From an uncultured Desulfobacter sp. (GTDB lineage Bacteria; Desulfobacterota; Desulfobacteria; Desulfobacterales; Desulfobacteraceae), in the NCBI RefSeq assembly GCF_963677125.1, contig NZ_OY781882.1, forward strand, positions 4,610,501-4,674,500: 64,000 nt of DNA, given 5' to 3'. Below the pieces are notes generated by a model that was not told where the DNA came from, did no database searches, and worked only from the letters and a program-made list of their open reading frames with translations. This document shows, piece after piece, positions 42,101 through 51,573 of this stretch. Positions within the stretch are counted from its first letter, which is position 1. Each line of letters opens with the position of its first letter. The position numbers were made by a program, and so were the translations under genes.

Positions 42101-44756
42101 GTTTAACCCTGGCCGTGGCCTGGGCCGTATGCGGATCTTGGGGCCAGTAATGTTTGGGATAACGTCCCATGAGATCCTTTTTTACCTCCTGGTAGGTATG
42201 GGCCCAGAAATGTTCAAGGTCGCTCGTGATCTGGACAGGCCGGGATGCAGGGGACAGCAGATGAAGGGTCAAAGGGGCCTGGCCTGCGGCGATCACAGGG
42301 GTGGCCGCCATGCCGAATACTTCCTGGATTCTGACAGCAAGTACGGCGGATGCCAAAGGTCCGTTTTGGTCCGCATACCGGATGGGGATGTTAGATCCGG
42401 ACGGCACCCGGATATGGGTGGGGGCGTGCCGGTCGACCATTTTTAACTGGTCCCAGGTGAAAAGCGCTTTTATTGCGGCATCCAAATCCACATGCTTCAG
42501 TCCGGCTGCAGAAGGTATCCCGGAGAGAAAGGGGGCAAGCCAGTCAGAGAGTGTGTCTGTCAATTTTTGATCACCCAAATCAGGTAATTGGGCAAAATTG
42601 GGGCAGTCTTTTGCAAAATTTTTTAAAAAAAGTACCCGGTGCCTGAAATTCATTGTGTTTTTTTGCCAGTCAAGTGCCTGAAGTCCGTTTTGTTTGATCC
42701 CCCGGATCATGGCGGATTTTACCAGTTCAGGATTCGGTTTGGGTAACGGCTTTTGGCTGACAACGATTCGTCCGAACAGGGTTTGCCTGACCGCTTTTAC
42801 CGAACCGCTCCCCTGATCCCACTCCACGATATCCTGTGTTTCCAGTTTCGTTGAGAAATCATTTTCCAAATCCGCCCGGTCCAGGGCCGCAGCCAGAAAA
42901 ATACGCGCATTTTTTGCCTGGCCATCCACCTCAACGGCCACAATAAAATCACGGGCAGATAACGTATTCTCCGTGTCAAAAAAGAGACCGCTGCCTTTGG
43001 CCGAAATAAAGGATAGGGCTCCTGCACTGCGTCTTACTGCCACCCGGTCTGGAAAAGCCTGGGAAAGAAGCCTGCCTGACGCATTCATATCCAGGTCCCG
43101 GCCTCGGATATTAAACAGGCCTGCCAGCCGCCGGGCCTGGGTAAGGATGGATAAAGCCCGTTCCCGGTGGGAGAGGGTGCTTTTCTGGGTTTTGGATTGT
43201 GACAGTTTGGCTAGTATTTCCAGGCGCAGTACGATATCGGGGTCGCGGCGTCCTTGTACTAGGCCCGCAATATCTTTTTCTTCAACCAAAGCGCACAGAC
43301 AGCACCCTAAGAAGCCGTGGCCCATCTCTTTGGCCCGAAGAACCATATGGGCCAGCCGGGGATGGATGCCCGCCGTGAGCATCTCCCGGCCATGGGCCGT
43401 GATGCCGCCTTCATGATCCAGGGCACCCAGGGAGACAAGCAGCTCTTTTGCCGCCTCAACCGTCCGGGAGGGCGGCATCTCCAGCCACTTGAGTTCGGAC
43501 GGATCTCGCACCCCCCAAAGGGAGAGTTCAAGGACCAGGTGGGCCAGATCCGCATTGAGGATTTCCGGACGGTTAAACGGCACAAGGCCCTGGTGCACAT
43601 ATTGGGGCCACAGCCGGTAGCAGGTGCCCGGAGCAGTCCGGCCGGCCCGGCCCCGGCGTTGGTCTGCAGACGCTTTGGACACAGGCCGGGTTTCCAAGCG
43701 GGTCATGCCCCGGCCCGGTGAAAATTCCGGCTGGTTGACCAAACCTGAATCCACCACTACCCGGATACCCTGGATGGTCAGGGACGTCTCTGCAATAGGG
43801 GTGGCCAGGACGATTTTTCTGTTCCCTGGTGCTGCCGGCTCAATGGCGGCTTTCTGGTCTTTGAAAGAGAGACTGCCGAACAAAGGGATAATGTTTACAA
43901 ATGGGTCTTGCTTAAATTTTTCATTTAGTTTTTCTGCAAGTATTCGGATGGGTGCCGCGCCGGGCAAAAATATTAAAATATCTCCATCATGGCGGTCCAC
44001 AGCCTTGACTACGGTATTTAGGCAGGCCGGCAGAATACCGGCCCATCCGGGCCTGGTATCGGATGTCCCCTTTTGACTATGCGGATCCACATATATGGTT
44101 TCCACAGGCCAGGTCTTGCCCTGGGATGAAATAACCGGGGCATTACCCAGAAGATCGGACAACGCCTGGATGTCCATGGTGGCGGACATGACGGCAATGC
44201 GCAGGTCGTCGGCAAAGCCTTCGGCGGCATCAAGGCTCAGGGCCAGGGCCAGGTCTCCATGGATATGCCTTTCATGGAATTCATCAAAAATAACAAGGCC
44301 GACGCCTTCAAGCCCCGGATCAGATTGCAGTCTGCGGGTGAGAATCCCTTCGGTGACAATCTCTACCTGGGTCTTTGGGCCAATGCATCGTTCCATGCGC
44401 ACCTGGTATCCAATACGCTGACCTGGCGTTTCCCCGAGAAGCGCTGCCATATGGGCAGCACAGGCCCGGGCTGCCAGACGTCTGGGTTCCAGCATGATGA
44501 TTTTTTTATTTTTAAGCCAGGGGCGGTTCATCAGGCCTAACGGCACAAGGGTTGTCTTTCCGGCACCCGGCGGGGCTGCAAGCAGGGCACACCCTTTTTC
44601 TTCCAGGGCTTTGTCCAATAGTGCCAGCACCGATACCACAGGCAAGTCCGCAATGCCGGGACGATTTTTTACCTGGTCGGGCAGAATTGAAAGGCCGTTT
44701 TCCAAATGGCGGGTCATAACAAGGTGGTTCTCCATGTCGTTAAAAACGTTTGCCAC
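42084..44756 (-). CDS. hrpB: ATP-dependent helicase HrpB
   Basis: 890 aa DEAH-family helicase. Walker A LLAAPPGAGKTTLVPLGLM, DEFHERH box (IFDEFHERHIHGDLAL), SAT (VMSATMD), and motif VI QRRGRAGRTAPGTCYRLW. A C-terminal HrpB-specific domain ends around PSGSNIPIRYADQNGP. Length agrees with HrpB (about 820-850) plus an N-terminal extension. The start is uncertain: GTG at 44756 or ATGs at 44735 and 44717, none with a clear ribosome site. Function in RNA metabolism is not well defined. Confidence 0.93.
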   Translation of the reverse strand: MANVFNDMENHLVMTRHLENGLSILPDQVKNRPGIADLPVVSVLALLDKALEEKGCALLAAPPGAGKTTLVPLGLMNRPWLKNKKIIMLEPRRLAARACAAHMAALLGETPGQRIGYQVRMERCIGPKTQVEIVTEGILTRRLQSDPGLEGVGLVIFDEFHERHIHGDLALALSLDAAEGFADDLRIAVMSATMDIQALSDLLGNAPVISSQGKTWPVETIYVDPHSQKGTSDTRPGWAGILPACLNTVVKAVDRHDGDILIFLPGAAPIRILAEKLNEKFKQDPFVNIIPLFGSLSFKDQKAAIEPAAPGNRKIVLATPIAETSLTIQGIRVVVDSGLVNQPEFSPGRGMTRLETRPVSKASADQRRGRAGRTAPGTCYRLWPQYVHQGLVPFNRPEILNADLAHLVLELSLWGVRDPSELKWLEMPPSRTVEAAKELLVSLGALDHEGGITAHGREMLTAGIHPRLAHMVLRAKEMGHGFLGCCLCALVEEKDIAGLVQGRRDPDIVLRLEILAKLSQSKTQKSTLSHRERALSILTQARRLAGLFNIRGRDLDMNASGRLLSQAFPDRVAVRRSAGALSFISAKGSGLFFDTENTLSARDFIVAVEVDGQAKNARIFLAAALDRADLENDFSTKLETQDIVEWDQGSGSVKAVRQTLFGRIVVSQKPLPKPNPELVKSAMIRGIKQNGLQALDWQKNTMNFRHRVLFLKNFAKDCPNFAQLPDLGDQKLTDTLSDWLAPFLSGIPSAAGLKHVDLDAAIKALFTWDQLKMVDRHAPTHIRVPSGSNIPIRYADQNGPLASAVLAVRIQEVFGMAATPVIAAGQAPLTLHLLSPASRPVQITSDLEHFWAHTYQEVKKDLMGRYPKHYWPQDPHTAQATARVKPQKHK

Positions 44757-44819
44757 TTGTATCCGGTTTTGTTTTCAGATACAAGAAAAGCTTGAAGTAC
44801 CTAATTTAAGGAAATACCC

Positions 44820-45284
44820 ATGGCCCAGGCAAAAAAGCAGAACATCATCCCCAAAGAGCAGGCGGTTTTCTGGATGGACAAGGACGGCGTCTGGCACAAT
44901 GAACACGGGAAGTTGGAACATCCGAAAATTATAAAATATTTCAATCAATCCATTGGAAAAGACCACCAAGGGTACTTTTTATGTCAAACCATAAATGATG
45001 TTGAAGAAAAGGTCTATTTTTCTTATGAAGAGACTGCTGTTTTTGTGGTGGATCTTGTTAAAAAAGACGCCGGGATTGAATTGACCTTAAACACCCTTGA
45101 TATTCTCGCCCTTGATCCTGAAGCGCTTTATATCAAAGCGGATGCTCTTTTTATGGAAACCAACGCCCATCTGGTTAAATTCACCCAGAAAGCTTTGGCG
45201 CAGATGTCCGTGTTTTTAACAGATACCCCCCAGGGCCTTGTTTTTAAACTTGGCCGGACACAGATGGTTATTCGTGAGAAGTAA
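44820..45284 (+). CDS. DUF1285-like protein
   Basis: 154 aa. It contains WMDKDGVWHNEHGKLEHPKI followed by a lipase-like beta segment (GYFLCQTINDVEEKVYFSYEETAVFVVD). The W-x-DG-W-N-G-x-PI layout and the V-E-D-x-P-like segment resemble DUF1285, a small family of unknown function. ATG at 44820 follows TAAGGAAA. It is immediately upstream of the phytochelatin-synthase-like gene, 23 bases away. Confidence 0.6.
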   Translation: MAQAKKQNIIPKEQAVFWMDKDGVWHNEHGKLEHPKIIKYFNQSIGKDHQGYFLCQTINDVEEKVYFSYEETAVFVVDLVKKDAGIELTLNTLDILALDPEALYIKADALFMETNAHLVKFTQKALAQMSVFLTDTPQGLVFKLGRTQMVIREK

Positions 45285-45306
45285 ATCCATTTTTTGGGGC
45301 GCTATA

Positions 45307-46065
45307 ATGAATTTTTTTAGAGTTTGCATTGTCCGAAGCTACCTGATCATCAGATATTTTTTTCATAAGGCGACACGCACAGGCAGTTTTGGTCCGGGCC
45401 AGGCCAGCGCTGTTGCTTCGTCCTCTGGGCTGTCCAGGGGACAGAGTCTTCAGGCGGCGTTGTTTCGCCATCATGTCAAGCAATACCATGAATCTTCATG
45501 TTCCGTGGCGTCAGTGGTGTGTGTGGTCAATGTATTAAAGCAACGATATAAATGCCCCGGCCCCACAATCACCCAGCAGGCCATTTTGGAAAAAGTGAGA
45601 ACCGCCCACTGGAAAGAGCGCATGGGGCCGGACGGATATGAGGGGCGGCGGGGCTTGCCGCTGGCGGTCCTCAGGGCTGTGGTGCAGGACAGTCTTATGG
45701 CCTATGATATTCCCTTTAAACGTGTTGAAATGATTCAGGGTGCTTTAGACCAGGGTAAGGCCCGGATAAGGCAGCAGATTATTGAACGTCTTAAAAAATT
45801 TCAATTCCAGGACAATTGTTTGATCATTGCCCATTTTGACCAGGGCTCGTTTATCAAGGAAATGAACATTCCCCATATTTCCCCGGTGGGCGGCTTTGAT
45901 CCGTCAACCGGTTTGGTCACAATTCTGGATGTCGATCCTGATCAGAAATCGGCATACGATATCCCCTTTAACAGATTTTATAAAGGGATCGCCACCCGGT
46001 ATGCCGGAGTGTTCCGGCCTTTTGGATATGATCGGGGCGGGGTTGTGGTTGTTCATCTGGTTTAG
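45307..46065 (+). CDS. Phytochelatin synthase-like papain-fold peptidase
   Basis: 252 aa from the ATG at 45307. The peptidase C83 triad is visible: Cys65 in HESSCSVASVVCVVNVL, His190 in NIPHISPVGGFD and Asp208 in VTILDVD. N-terminal hydrophobic residues may anchor it. Bacterial half-length proteins of this family cleave glutathione to gamma-Glu-Cys and make little phytochelatin; some act on other thiol conjugates. The stop overlaps the convergent DUF374 gene by 4 bases. Confidence 0.82.
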   Translation: MNFFRVCIVRSYLIIRYFFHKATRTGSFGPGQASAVASSSGLSRGQSLQAALFRHHVKQYHESSCSVASVVCVVNVLKQRYKCPGPTITQQAILEKVRTAHWKERMGPDGYEGRRGLPLAVLRAVVQDSLMAYDIPFKRVEMIQGALDQGKARIRQQIIERLKKFQFQDNCLIIAHFDQGSFIKEMNIPHISPVGGFDPSTGLVTILDVDPDQKSAYDIPFNRFYKGIATRYAGVFRPFGYDRGGVVVVHLV

Positions 46066-46709
46066 CGATGCAGCCCCGGCAGCATTGTCTTCTCAAGCCC
46101 CTCACGCAAGGCTTCGAAATTTTCATTATCTTGCCCGCAGAGCTGGATGGGATCTAAAAAACGCAGCCTGACTTTGGCAAAGGGCTTGGGCACCATGAAC
46201 CGGTCCCAGGAATTAAAAAACCAGACCCGATCCGCATCGGTAAAAAAAGGGACGATTACGGCATTGGTCTGCAATACCATTTTTATGATGCCTGGTTTGA
46301 CTTTGCCCATGGGACCGGTAGGACCGTCTAGGATATGGGCACCAAACCCATGGGTATTGAGATGGGCGATCATTTCCGTCAAGGCCTCTTTGCCACCCCT
46401 TGAGGATGAGCCCCTTGGCGTGTGCCATCCACTGCGCCGGGCCACGGCGGAAATAAGCTCGCCGTCCCGGCTTCTGGAGATCATCAGACCCGGGTGATAC
46501 CGGGCATATGTTTTAAAGTGCCGGATGGCCGAAAAGAACTGCTGGTGCCAGGTCACCAGAATTACCGGCTGATTATCATCGAGCATGGACCGCCAGCTTT
46601 TTTCATTTTCAATTTTCAACCTGAAGGTCCAGGAATACAGGCGTATGAAATAATATACAAAGCAGATAAAAGGTCGAGTATAAATAATAAATTTGAGCTG
46701 TTTGATCAT
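46062..46709 (-). CDS. DUF374 lysophospholipid acyltransferase-like protein
   Basis: 215 aa from the ATG at 46709 (GGAAAC upstream). N-terminal membrane anchor, then the acyltransferase-like HQQFFSAIRHF (His motif), PRGSSSRGGKEALTEMI, ILDGPTGPMGKVKPG and IVPFFTDADRVWFFNSWDRF, all typical of DUF374 enzymes related to lipid A/KDO acyltransferases. Probably an inner-membrane enzyme of envelope lipid metabolism. Confidence 0.9.
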   Translation of the reverse strand: MIKQLKFIIYTRPFICFVYYFIRLYSWTFRLKIENEKSWRSMLDDNQPVILVTWHQQFFSAIRHFKTYARYHPGLMISRSRDGELISAVARRSGWHTPRGSSSRGGKEALTEMIAHLNTHGFGAHILDGPTGPMGKVKPGIIKMVLQTNAVIVPFFTDADRVWFFNSWDRFMVPKPFAKVRLRFLDPIQLCGQDNENFEALREGLEKTMLPGLHR

Positions 46710-47134
46710 TGTAAGGTTTCCATGAGAGAATAATGAGCATGACGCTATCAGACAGGGAGAAAAAAGCAAGAGGAAAGTATGTAACCCAAAGTGATTTTCG
46801 AACTGATTTGGTAAACGGATTTATTATTGTTGATCATGCAATGAATAGTGAATTGATTTTAAGGTGTATTTGTTCGTCTGCTTAAGCGTTGTATTTATCG
46901 GATCATACCTGGGATGGGCTTAGAACATGCCGTATTTTTTATGAGTTATAAAAATATCTTTGCTGTTGTACTTTTTTATGGTGAATGTGGTTGACTGCGC
47001 AACTAAGTTTGCCACGCCAGCCCGTCTTTCAAACGGTTTTTTTCTTGACTCCTGGGTTGCTCGGATAGTATAGGCCGATATCCTTAGAACTTATTTATAG
47101 TTAAATTATAAACACTTTTAAATTGTGAGGTACC
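46710..47134. other. Intergenic region upstream of TRAP operon
   Basis: 425 bases without a supportable gene. The only candidate signal is a sigma-70-like promoter at 47045-47074. A short AAACGG-TTTTTTT stretch lies near 47030. No dispersed repeat copy was seen here. Confidence 0.5.
47045..47074 (+). promoter_or_regulatory. Candidate sigma-70 promoter for dctPQM
   Basis: TTGACT, 18 bases, then TATAGG, about 60 bases upstream of the dctP ATG. The -10 box is imperfect, so confidence is low. Confidence 0.35.
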
Positions 47135-48124
47135 ATGAAAAAATGGTCTGTGTTAATAATGGTTTTACTGTGTCTGTCTTGGGCATCCTATGCCTTTGCC
47201 AAAACCACCCTTAGATACTCTAATTTTTTCCCGCCCACACACATCCAGAGCAAGCTTGCAGAAAGCTGGTGTAAAGAAGTTGAAAAAAGAACCCATGGAG
47301 AAGTGGTTATTCAGTATTTCCCTGCCTCCACGCTGACCAAAGCCCCCCAAACCTACGATGGGGTGGTCCAGGGCATTACCGATATCGGTATGACCGCTTT
47401 GGGATACTCCCGGGGCCGGTTTCCGGTGGCTGAGGCCATTGATCTGCCCATGGGATACACCTCCGGAGTTCAGGCCACAGCTGTGGCCAATGCCATGTAC
47501 GAAAAGTTCAAGCCTGAAGAATTCAAGGAGACCCACATCCTGTTCTTCCATGCCCATGGTCCGGGCCTGATTCACACCCGGGAAAAAGAGATAAAGACCC
47601 TTGAAGATTTAAAAGGCCTTAAGATCAGGAGCACAGGGACCAGCGGTCTGGTGATGGGGGCGTTAGGTGCATCTCCTGTGGGCAAAAGCATGCGGGAGTG
47701 CTACCAGATGCTGCAAAAAGGCGTGGTAGACGGTTCCTGCCATCCCATTGAATCCAATAAGGGCTGGAAATTGGGTGAAGTGGTTCATTATATGATCCAG
47801 AATTTCTCCACCGCTTATACCACCACCTTTGGTGTGTTTATGAACAAAAGGCAGTGGGACAAACTTACGCCGGAACAACAAGATGCCATCACACAAATCA
47901 GCCGGGAGTGGGCCGTGAAACACGGCGAGGCCTGGGATGAATCCGACAAGGAAGGCATGACGTTTTTCAAAGAAAAAGGCGGTGTTGTCATCCCCCAATC
48001 AGAAGAAGAATCTGAAAAGTGGCGCAAGGCTGCTCTGCCGGTTCTTGAGAACTATATTCAAAAAGTCTCTGAAAAGGGCGTAGATGGAAAGGCTGTTGTG
48101 GATTTTATTAAATCCAACATGTAG
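47135..48124 (+). CDS. dctP: TRAP transporter solute-binding protein DctP
   Basis: 329 aa. Signal peptide (LIMVLLCLSWASYAFA) then the DctP fold: TLRYSNFFPPTHIQSKLAESW, LKGLKIRSTGTSGLVMGALGASPV (Arg that binds the substrate carboxylate) and GVVDGSCHP. Periplasmic receptor of a tripartite carboxylate transporter. GAGGT precedes the ATG. Substrate unknown, probably an organic acid. Confidence 0.95.
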   Translation: MKKWSVLIMVLLCLSWASYAFAKTTLRYSNFFPPTHIQSKLAESWCKEVEKRTHGEVVIQYFPASTLTKAPQTYDGVVQGITDIGMTALGYSRGRFPVAEAIDLPMGYTSGVQATAVANAMYEKFKPEEFKETHILFFHAHGPGLIHTREKEIKTLEDLKGLKIRSTGTSGLVMGALGASPVGKSMRECYQMLQKGVVDGSCHPIESNKGWKLGEVVHYMIQNFSTAYTTTFGVFMNKRQWDKLTPEQQDAITQISREWAVKHGEAWDESDKEGMTFFKEKGGVVIPQSEEESEKWRKAALPVLENYIQKVSEKGVDGKAVVDFIKSNM

Positions 48125-48128
48125 TTTT

Positions 48129-48623
48129 ATGAAGTTGCTGGACCGTTTTTTAAACTTTGTTTCCAACCTGCTCAGATCTGCCGGTGCCCTTGCCCTGACA
48201 CTGATGATGCTCATTACCGTGGCGGACGTGGTTGGCCGTTTTTTCAAACATCCCATTTTCGGATCTGTGGAAATTGTGGGGTTTTTAGCTGTTGCCGTGG
48301 CGGCAGCGGCTTTGCCCCACACCTATAAAGTGGGCGGGCACGTGGGGGTGGAGATCATCACCCGTCTTTTGCCCCGCAAGATCCGTCTGCTGCTGGACCT
48401 GTTTACCCGGACCCTGACATTGATTCTTTTTGCCGTTGTTGCCTGGCAGATGTTTGTTTATGCCAAAGACATGCAGCAGGCCGGTGAAGTATCCATGAAT
48501 CTGGAATTTCCGTTACACTATATTGTCCTCTCTCTGGCTGTATGCCTTGCTTTCTTTTCAGGAACGATTTTTCAGCGGATTGTTGACACCGTTAACCAAT
48601 TAAGAAAAGGCACAGCCGGATGA
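48129..48623 (+). CDS. dctQ: TRAP transporter small permease DctQ
   Basis: 164 aa from the ATG at 48129, 4 bases after dctP; a longer reading from 48084 overlaps dctP and is unlikely. Four membrane helices; ITVADVVGRFFKHPIFGSVE and THKVGGHVGVEI-like (TYKVGGHVGVEI) are family signatures. Its stop overlaps the dctM start (ATGA). Confidence 0.94.
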   Translation: MKLLDRFLNFVSNLLRSAGALALTLMMLITVADVVGRFFKHPIFGSVEIVGFLAVAVAAAALPHTYKVGGHVGVEIITRLLPRKIRLLLDLFTRTLTLILFAVVAWQMFVYAKDMQQAGEVSMNLEFPLHYIVLSLAVCLAFFSGTIFQRIVDTVNQLRKGTAG

Positions 48624-49939
48624 GTCCCGTTCTTGCAGGAATTGTGGGCATTGCCGTCATGATTATCATGTTCATGACTCAGATGCCTGTTGCGTTTGTT
48701 ATGGCCCTTGTGGGGGTTGTTGGATTTTCAGTTATGACAAGCCCGGACGCAGGGCTTGTCCTGTTGTCCAGAAATATCTATGAAACCTTTGCTTCCTATG
48801 ATCTGACCACGATCCCACTGTTCATTCTCATGGGGCAGCTTGGATTTAACTCCGGCATATCCAAGCGGCTTTATTCCGCCGGGTATAAATTTTTAGGCAG
48901 CGTGCGCGGCGGCCTTGCCATGGCAACGGTCACCGCCTGTACGGCATTCGGGGCCGTATGCGGCTCAAGTCCGGCTACGGCGGCTACGATGGCTACGGTG
49001 GGGCTGCCTGAGATGAAGCGGTTTAATTATGACGATGCGCTGGCCACGGGCTCTGTGGCCTCAGGCGGCGGCATCGGCATGATCATGCCTCCGTCCGTGG
49101 TGCTGATCATCTACGGTATTTTAACGGAACAGTCCATTGGCCAATTGTTTGTGGCCGGCATATTTCCGGCCCTTCTGGTGACCGTGCTTTTTATCAATGC
49201 TGTATATATAACCTGTCTTATGGACAAAAACGCCGGGCCTGCCGGGGAAAAATTTTCCTGGGCAGAACGTTTCAAGGCGCTTTTTGGCCTTGGCGAGACT
49301 TTGATTATCTTCGCCCTTGTGGTGGGGGGCATTTTTTACGGACTGTTTACCCCCACGGAAGCGGCTTCCGTGGGTGCTTTCGGTGTTCTGGTTATTGCTG
49401 TGGCCAAGCGTCAGCTCTCCTGGAAGGGGTTCGTAAAATCCTTAATGGAAACCTTGACCACCTCTTGCATGGTGTTAATGCTGATCGCAGGGGCCGTTAT
49501 TTTCGGGAAATTTTTGGCCGTTACCCGGATTCCGTTTGAGATTGCATCCTGGGTCAGCGGACTTGATATGGCCCCGGCCCTGGTCATTGCCGTGATCATT
49601 TTTATCTATTTTCTGGGCGGCTGTTTTATGGATGCCCTGGCTTTTGTGACCCTCACGGTGCCTATCTTTTTCCCGGTGGTCATGGAACTGGGCTATGATC
49701 CTATCTGGTTTGGCATCATCATTGTCATGGTCACGGAGATGGGGGTTATCACACCGCCGGTGGGCATCAATGTCTATGTGGTTTACGGGGTGGCTCAAAA
49801 AGTGCTGTCCCATCACGTTGCCCTGGAAAAAATATTCAAGGGCATTACCCCGTTTCTTATTGCCCTGATTATCGGGGTTATTATTCTCATTGCTTTTCCC
49901 GGTATTATTTTGTTTCTCCCCCATTTGATGTATTCTTAA
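48620..49939 (+). CDS. dctM: TRAP transporter large permease DctM
   Basis: 439 aa, about twelve membrane helices. Typical PLFILMGQLGFNSGIS, GAVCGSSPATAATMATVGLPEM, GGGIGMIMPPSVVLIIYGIL and VTEMGVITPPVGINVYVVYG. Sodium-driven transport subunit. Its TAA stop directly precedes repeat C copy 5. Confidence 0.97.
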   Translation: MSPVLAGIVGIAVMIIMFMTQMPVAFVMALVGVVGFSVMTSPDAGLVLLSRNIYETFASYDLTTIPLFILMGQLGFNSGISKRLYSAGYKFLGSVRGGLAMATVTACTAFGAVCGSSPATAATMATVGLPEMKRFNYDDALATGSVASGGGIGMIMPPSVVLIIYGILTEQSIGQLFVAGIFPALLVTVLFINAVYITCLMDKNAGPAGEKFSWAERFKALFGLGETLIIFALVVGGIFYGLFTPTEAASVGAFGVLVIAVAKRQLSWKGFVKSLMETLTTSCMVLMLIAGAVIFGKFLAVTRIPFEIASWVSGLDMAPALVIAVIIFIYFLGGCFMDALAFVTLTVPIFFPVVMELGYDPIWFGIIIVMVTEMGVITPPVGINVYVVYGVAQKVLSHHVALEKIFKGITPFLIALIIGVIILIAFPGIILFLPHLMYS

Positions 49940-49990
49940 AACGGCCATGGGCCGACCTGACATATCATCTGTAAGGCATAGCCCACAGCG
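49937..49990 (+). repeat. Structured repeat C, copy 5
   Basis: The dctM stop codon TAA is followed directly by AACGGCCATGGGCCGACCT, then GACATATCATCTGT, AAGGCATAGCCC and ACAGC. GGGC/GCCC and CCT/AGG can pair as in other copies. Sense orientation to dctM and fmdE. Confidence 0.75.
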
Positions 49991-50052
49991 AGTTTTTTAT
50001 AAAAAAAGATTGTAAAAAAGACAGATTTAAACCGAAACATGCCGGGGACACA

Positions 50053-50664
50053 TTGAAAGATTTTAATACACTGCTTGCAGGGTCGGCAAAGGCCCATGGG
50101 CATCTGTGCTCAGGGCAGGTGATCGGGGTGCGCATGGCCATGCTCGGTTGCCGGCTCATTGGCCTGGATGAACCAGCAACACTGCCCCAGATCAAAAAAA
50201 TCATTGTATATGTGGAGATAGATAGGTGTGCCACAGACGCCATCTCCTATGTCACAGGCGTAAAGCTTGGCAGGCGGTCCTTAAAATTCATTGACAACGG
50301 CATCATGGCGGCCACCTTTGTGAACCTTGAAACCGGAAAGGCGTTCCGAATTGTTTCTACGGAAACTGCCCGGGATCTTGCCTTGAAATTGATGCCCCAC
50401 ATTGAAGATCCAAGACTTGCCCAGCTTGAAGCCTACAAAATCATGGATGATTCAGATTTGTTTACGGTTGCCCAGGTAAACGTAAATGTACCTGCTCCGG
50501 ACATGCCGGGTCCCACACAGTTTAAGACTGTATGTGCCCGGTGCGGCATTGTGGTCAGGGATAAAAAAGAGGTTTTTAAAAATAATCAGATCCTTTGCCG
50601 CCCCTGTGCCCTGGGAACCTATTATGAACCCGTGGACACGGATGAAAACAGCCAACGCGGTTAA
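50053..50664 (+). CDS. FmdE-like protein (formylmethanofuran dehydrogenase subunit E family)
   Basis: 203 aa. N-terminal FmdE domain: AHGHLCSGQVIGVRMAMLGC, VYVEIDRCATDAISYVTG and GRRSLKF. The C-terminal zinc ribbon has CARCG and LCRPC. In sulfate reducers such proteins accompany molybdenum/tungsten enzymes and may act in metal-cofactor handling. TTG start at 50053 with GGGGA upstream. mobB follows 22 bases later. Confidence 0.93.
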   Translation: MKDFNTLLAGSAKAHGHLCSGQVIGVRMAMLGCRLIGLDEPATLPQIKKIIVYVEIDRCATDAISYVTGVKLGRRSLKFIDNGIMAATFVNLETGKAFRIVSTETARDLALKLMPHIEDPRLAQLEAYKIMDDSDLFTVAQVNVNVPAPDMPGPTQFKTVCARCGIVVRDKKEVFKNNQILCRPCALGTYYEPVDTDENSQRG

Positions 50665-50686
50665 GGTTATGGTTTAAGGACACCCC

Positions 50687-51178
50687 ATGCAGACCATTGT
50701 TCAAATCGTCGGCCAGCCTGGTGCCGGCAAAACCACACTGGTGGCTCAGCTTGTGCGCTATTTTACTGGACAGGGCCTGAGTGTCGGCACATTAAAACAT
50801 TCCAGCCACGCCTACGAACTGGACAAGCCGGGCAAAGATTCCCATCTACACAGGCAGGCCGGGGCAAGTCCGGCCGCCATGGTCAATGCTAAAATGGCGG
50901 CCTTATATTTCCCGGCTTCTGATGTCACCCGGCCCGAAAAATTGATCCAAACCTACTACCGCCATGCAGACCTTGTTCTTATTGAAGGATGGATATCAGG
51001 CCCCTATTCTAAAATAGAAATCTGGCGGCAATGTGTGGGTAAAGCGCCACTATTCAACGATGTGGGAAAAGTATGCGCCCTGGTGTGCGACAGGGTCCCG
51101 GCAGAAATAGAAAAAACATGCCCTCCGATTTTTGCCCTGGACGATATCCCGGGCCTTGCCGGTTTTATCCGTTTATAG
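50687..51178 (+). CDS. mobB: Molybdopterin-guanine dinucleotide biosynthesis protein MobB
   Basis: 163 aa. P-loop GTP-binding protein: QIVGQPGAGKTTLVAQLVRYF at the N terminus, GTLKHSSHAYELDKPGKDSH, and LVLIEGWISGPYSKIEIWR. It assists MobA in attaching GMP to molybdopterin for Mo/W enzymes such as formate dehydrogenase. Paired with the FmdE-like gene. Confidence 0.93.
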   Translation: MQTIVQIVGQPGAGKTTLVAQLVRYFTGQGLSVGTLKHSSHAYELDKPGKDSHLHRQAGASPAAMVNAKMAALYFPASDVTRPEKLIQTYYRHADLVLIEGWISGPYSKIEIWRQCVGKAPLFNDVGKVCALVCDRVPAEIEKTCPPIFALDDIPGLAGFIRL

Positions 51179-51352
51179 TCCATTGCCTTGGGTACTATCC
51201 ACACCTCTCCGGGGATAATCACCGGTGTGGGCGCTGATCTTAAACCCATTTACACTATCGGCTTTTCCGCCGCGATGACTCTGCAGTCATTGGTAATTAA
51301 TGATCCTGCCCTTTATCTGCAAAAATATTCTAATCAAGGCCCGGAAAAATAG
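51179..51352 (+). other. Open coding-like segment after mobB
   Basis: 57 codons open in the mobB frame after its TAG, ending in TAG at 51350. The translation (SPGIITGVGADLKPIYTIGF, then AAMTLQSLVI) looks protein-like, but no start with a ribosome site exists; TTG at 51188 is the only candidate. It may be a fragment of a lost gene or chance. Confidence 0.25.
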
Positions 51353-51573
51353 GAACTTTTGATATGTCGTTCAAACCGGCCGGCTGGGCTCTGACTTCTC
51401 CATGATCAAGTGTTGATCAATTTTGCCTGCCTTGTTACGTTGGTCGTAATTTTAAAAGACCCTTGCAGAACCTTTTGAGGTGATTTGTATTATTAAATGC
51501 AGGGATATCATAGATGTCTAGACGATGTTGCATTGTGCACAATACGCATCGGTGAAGGAAAGCGATACGTTAT

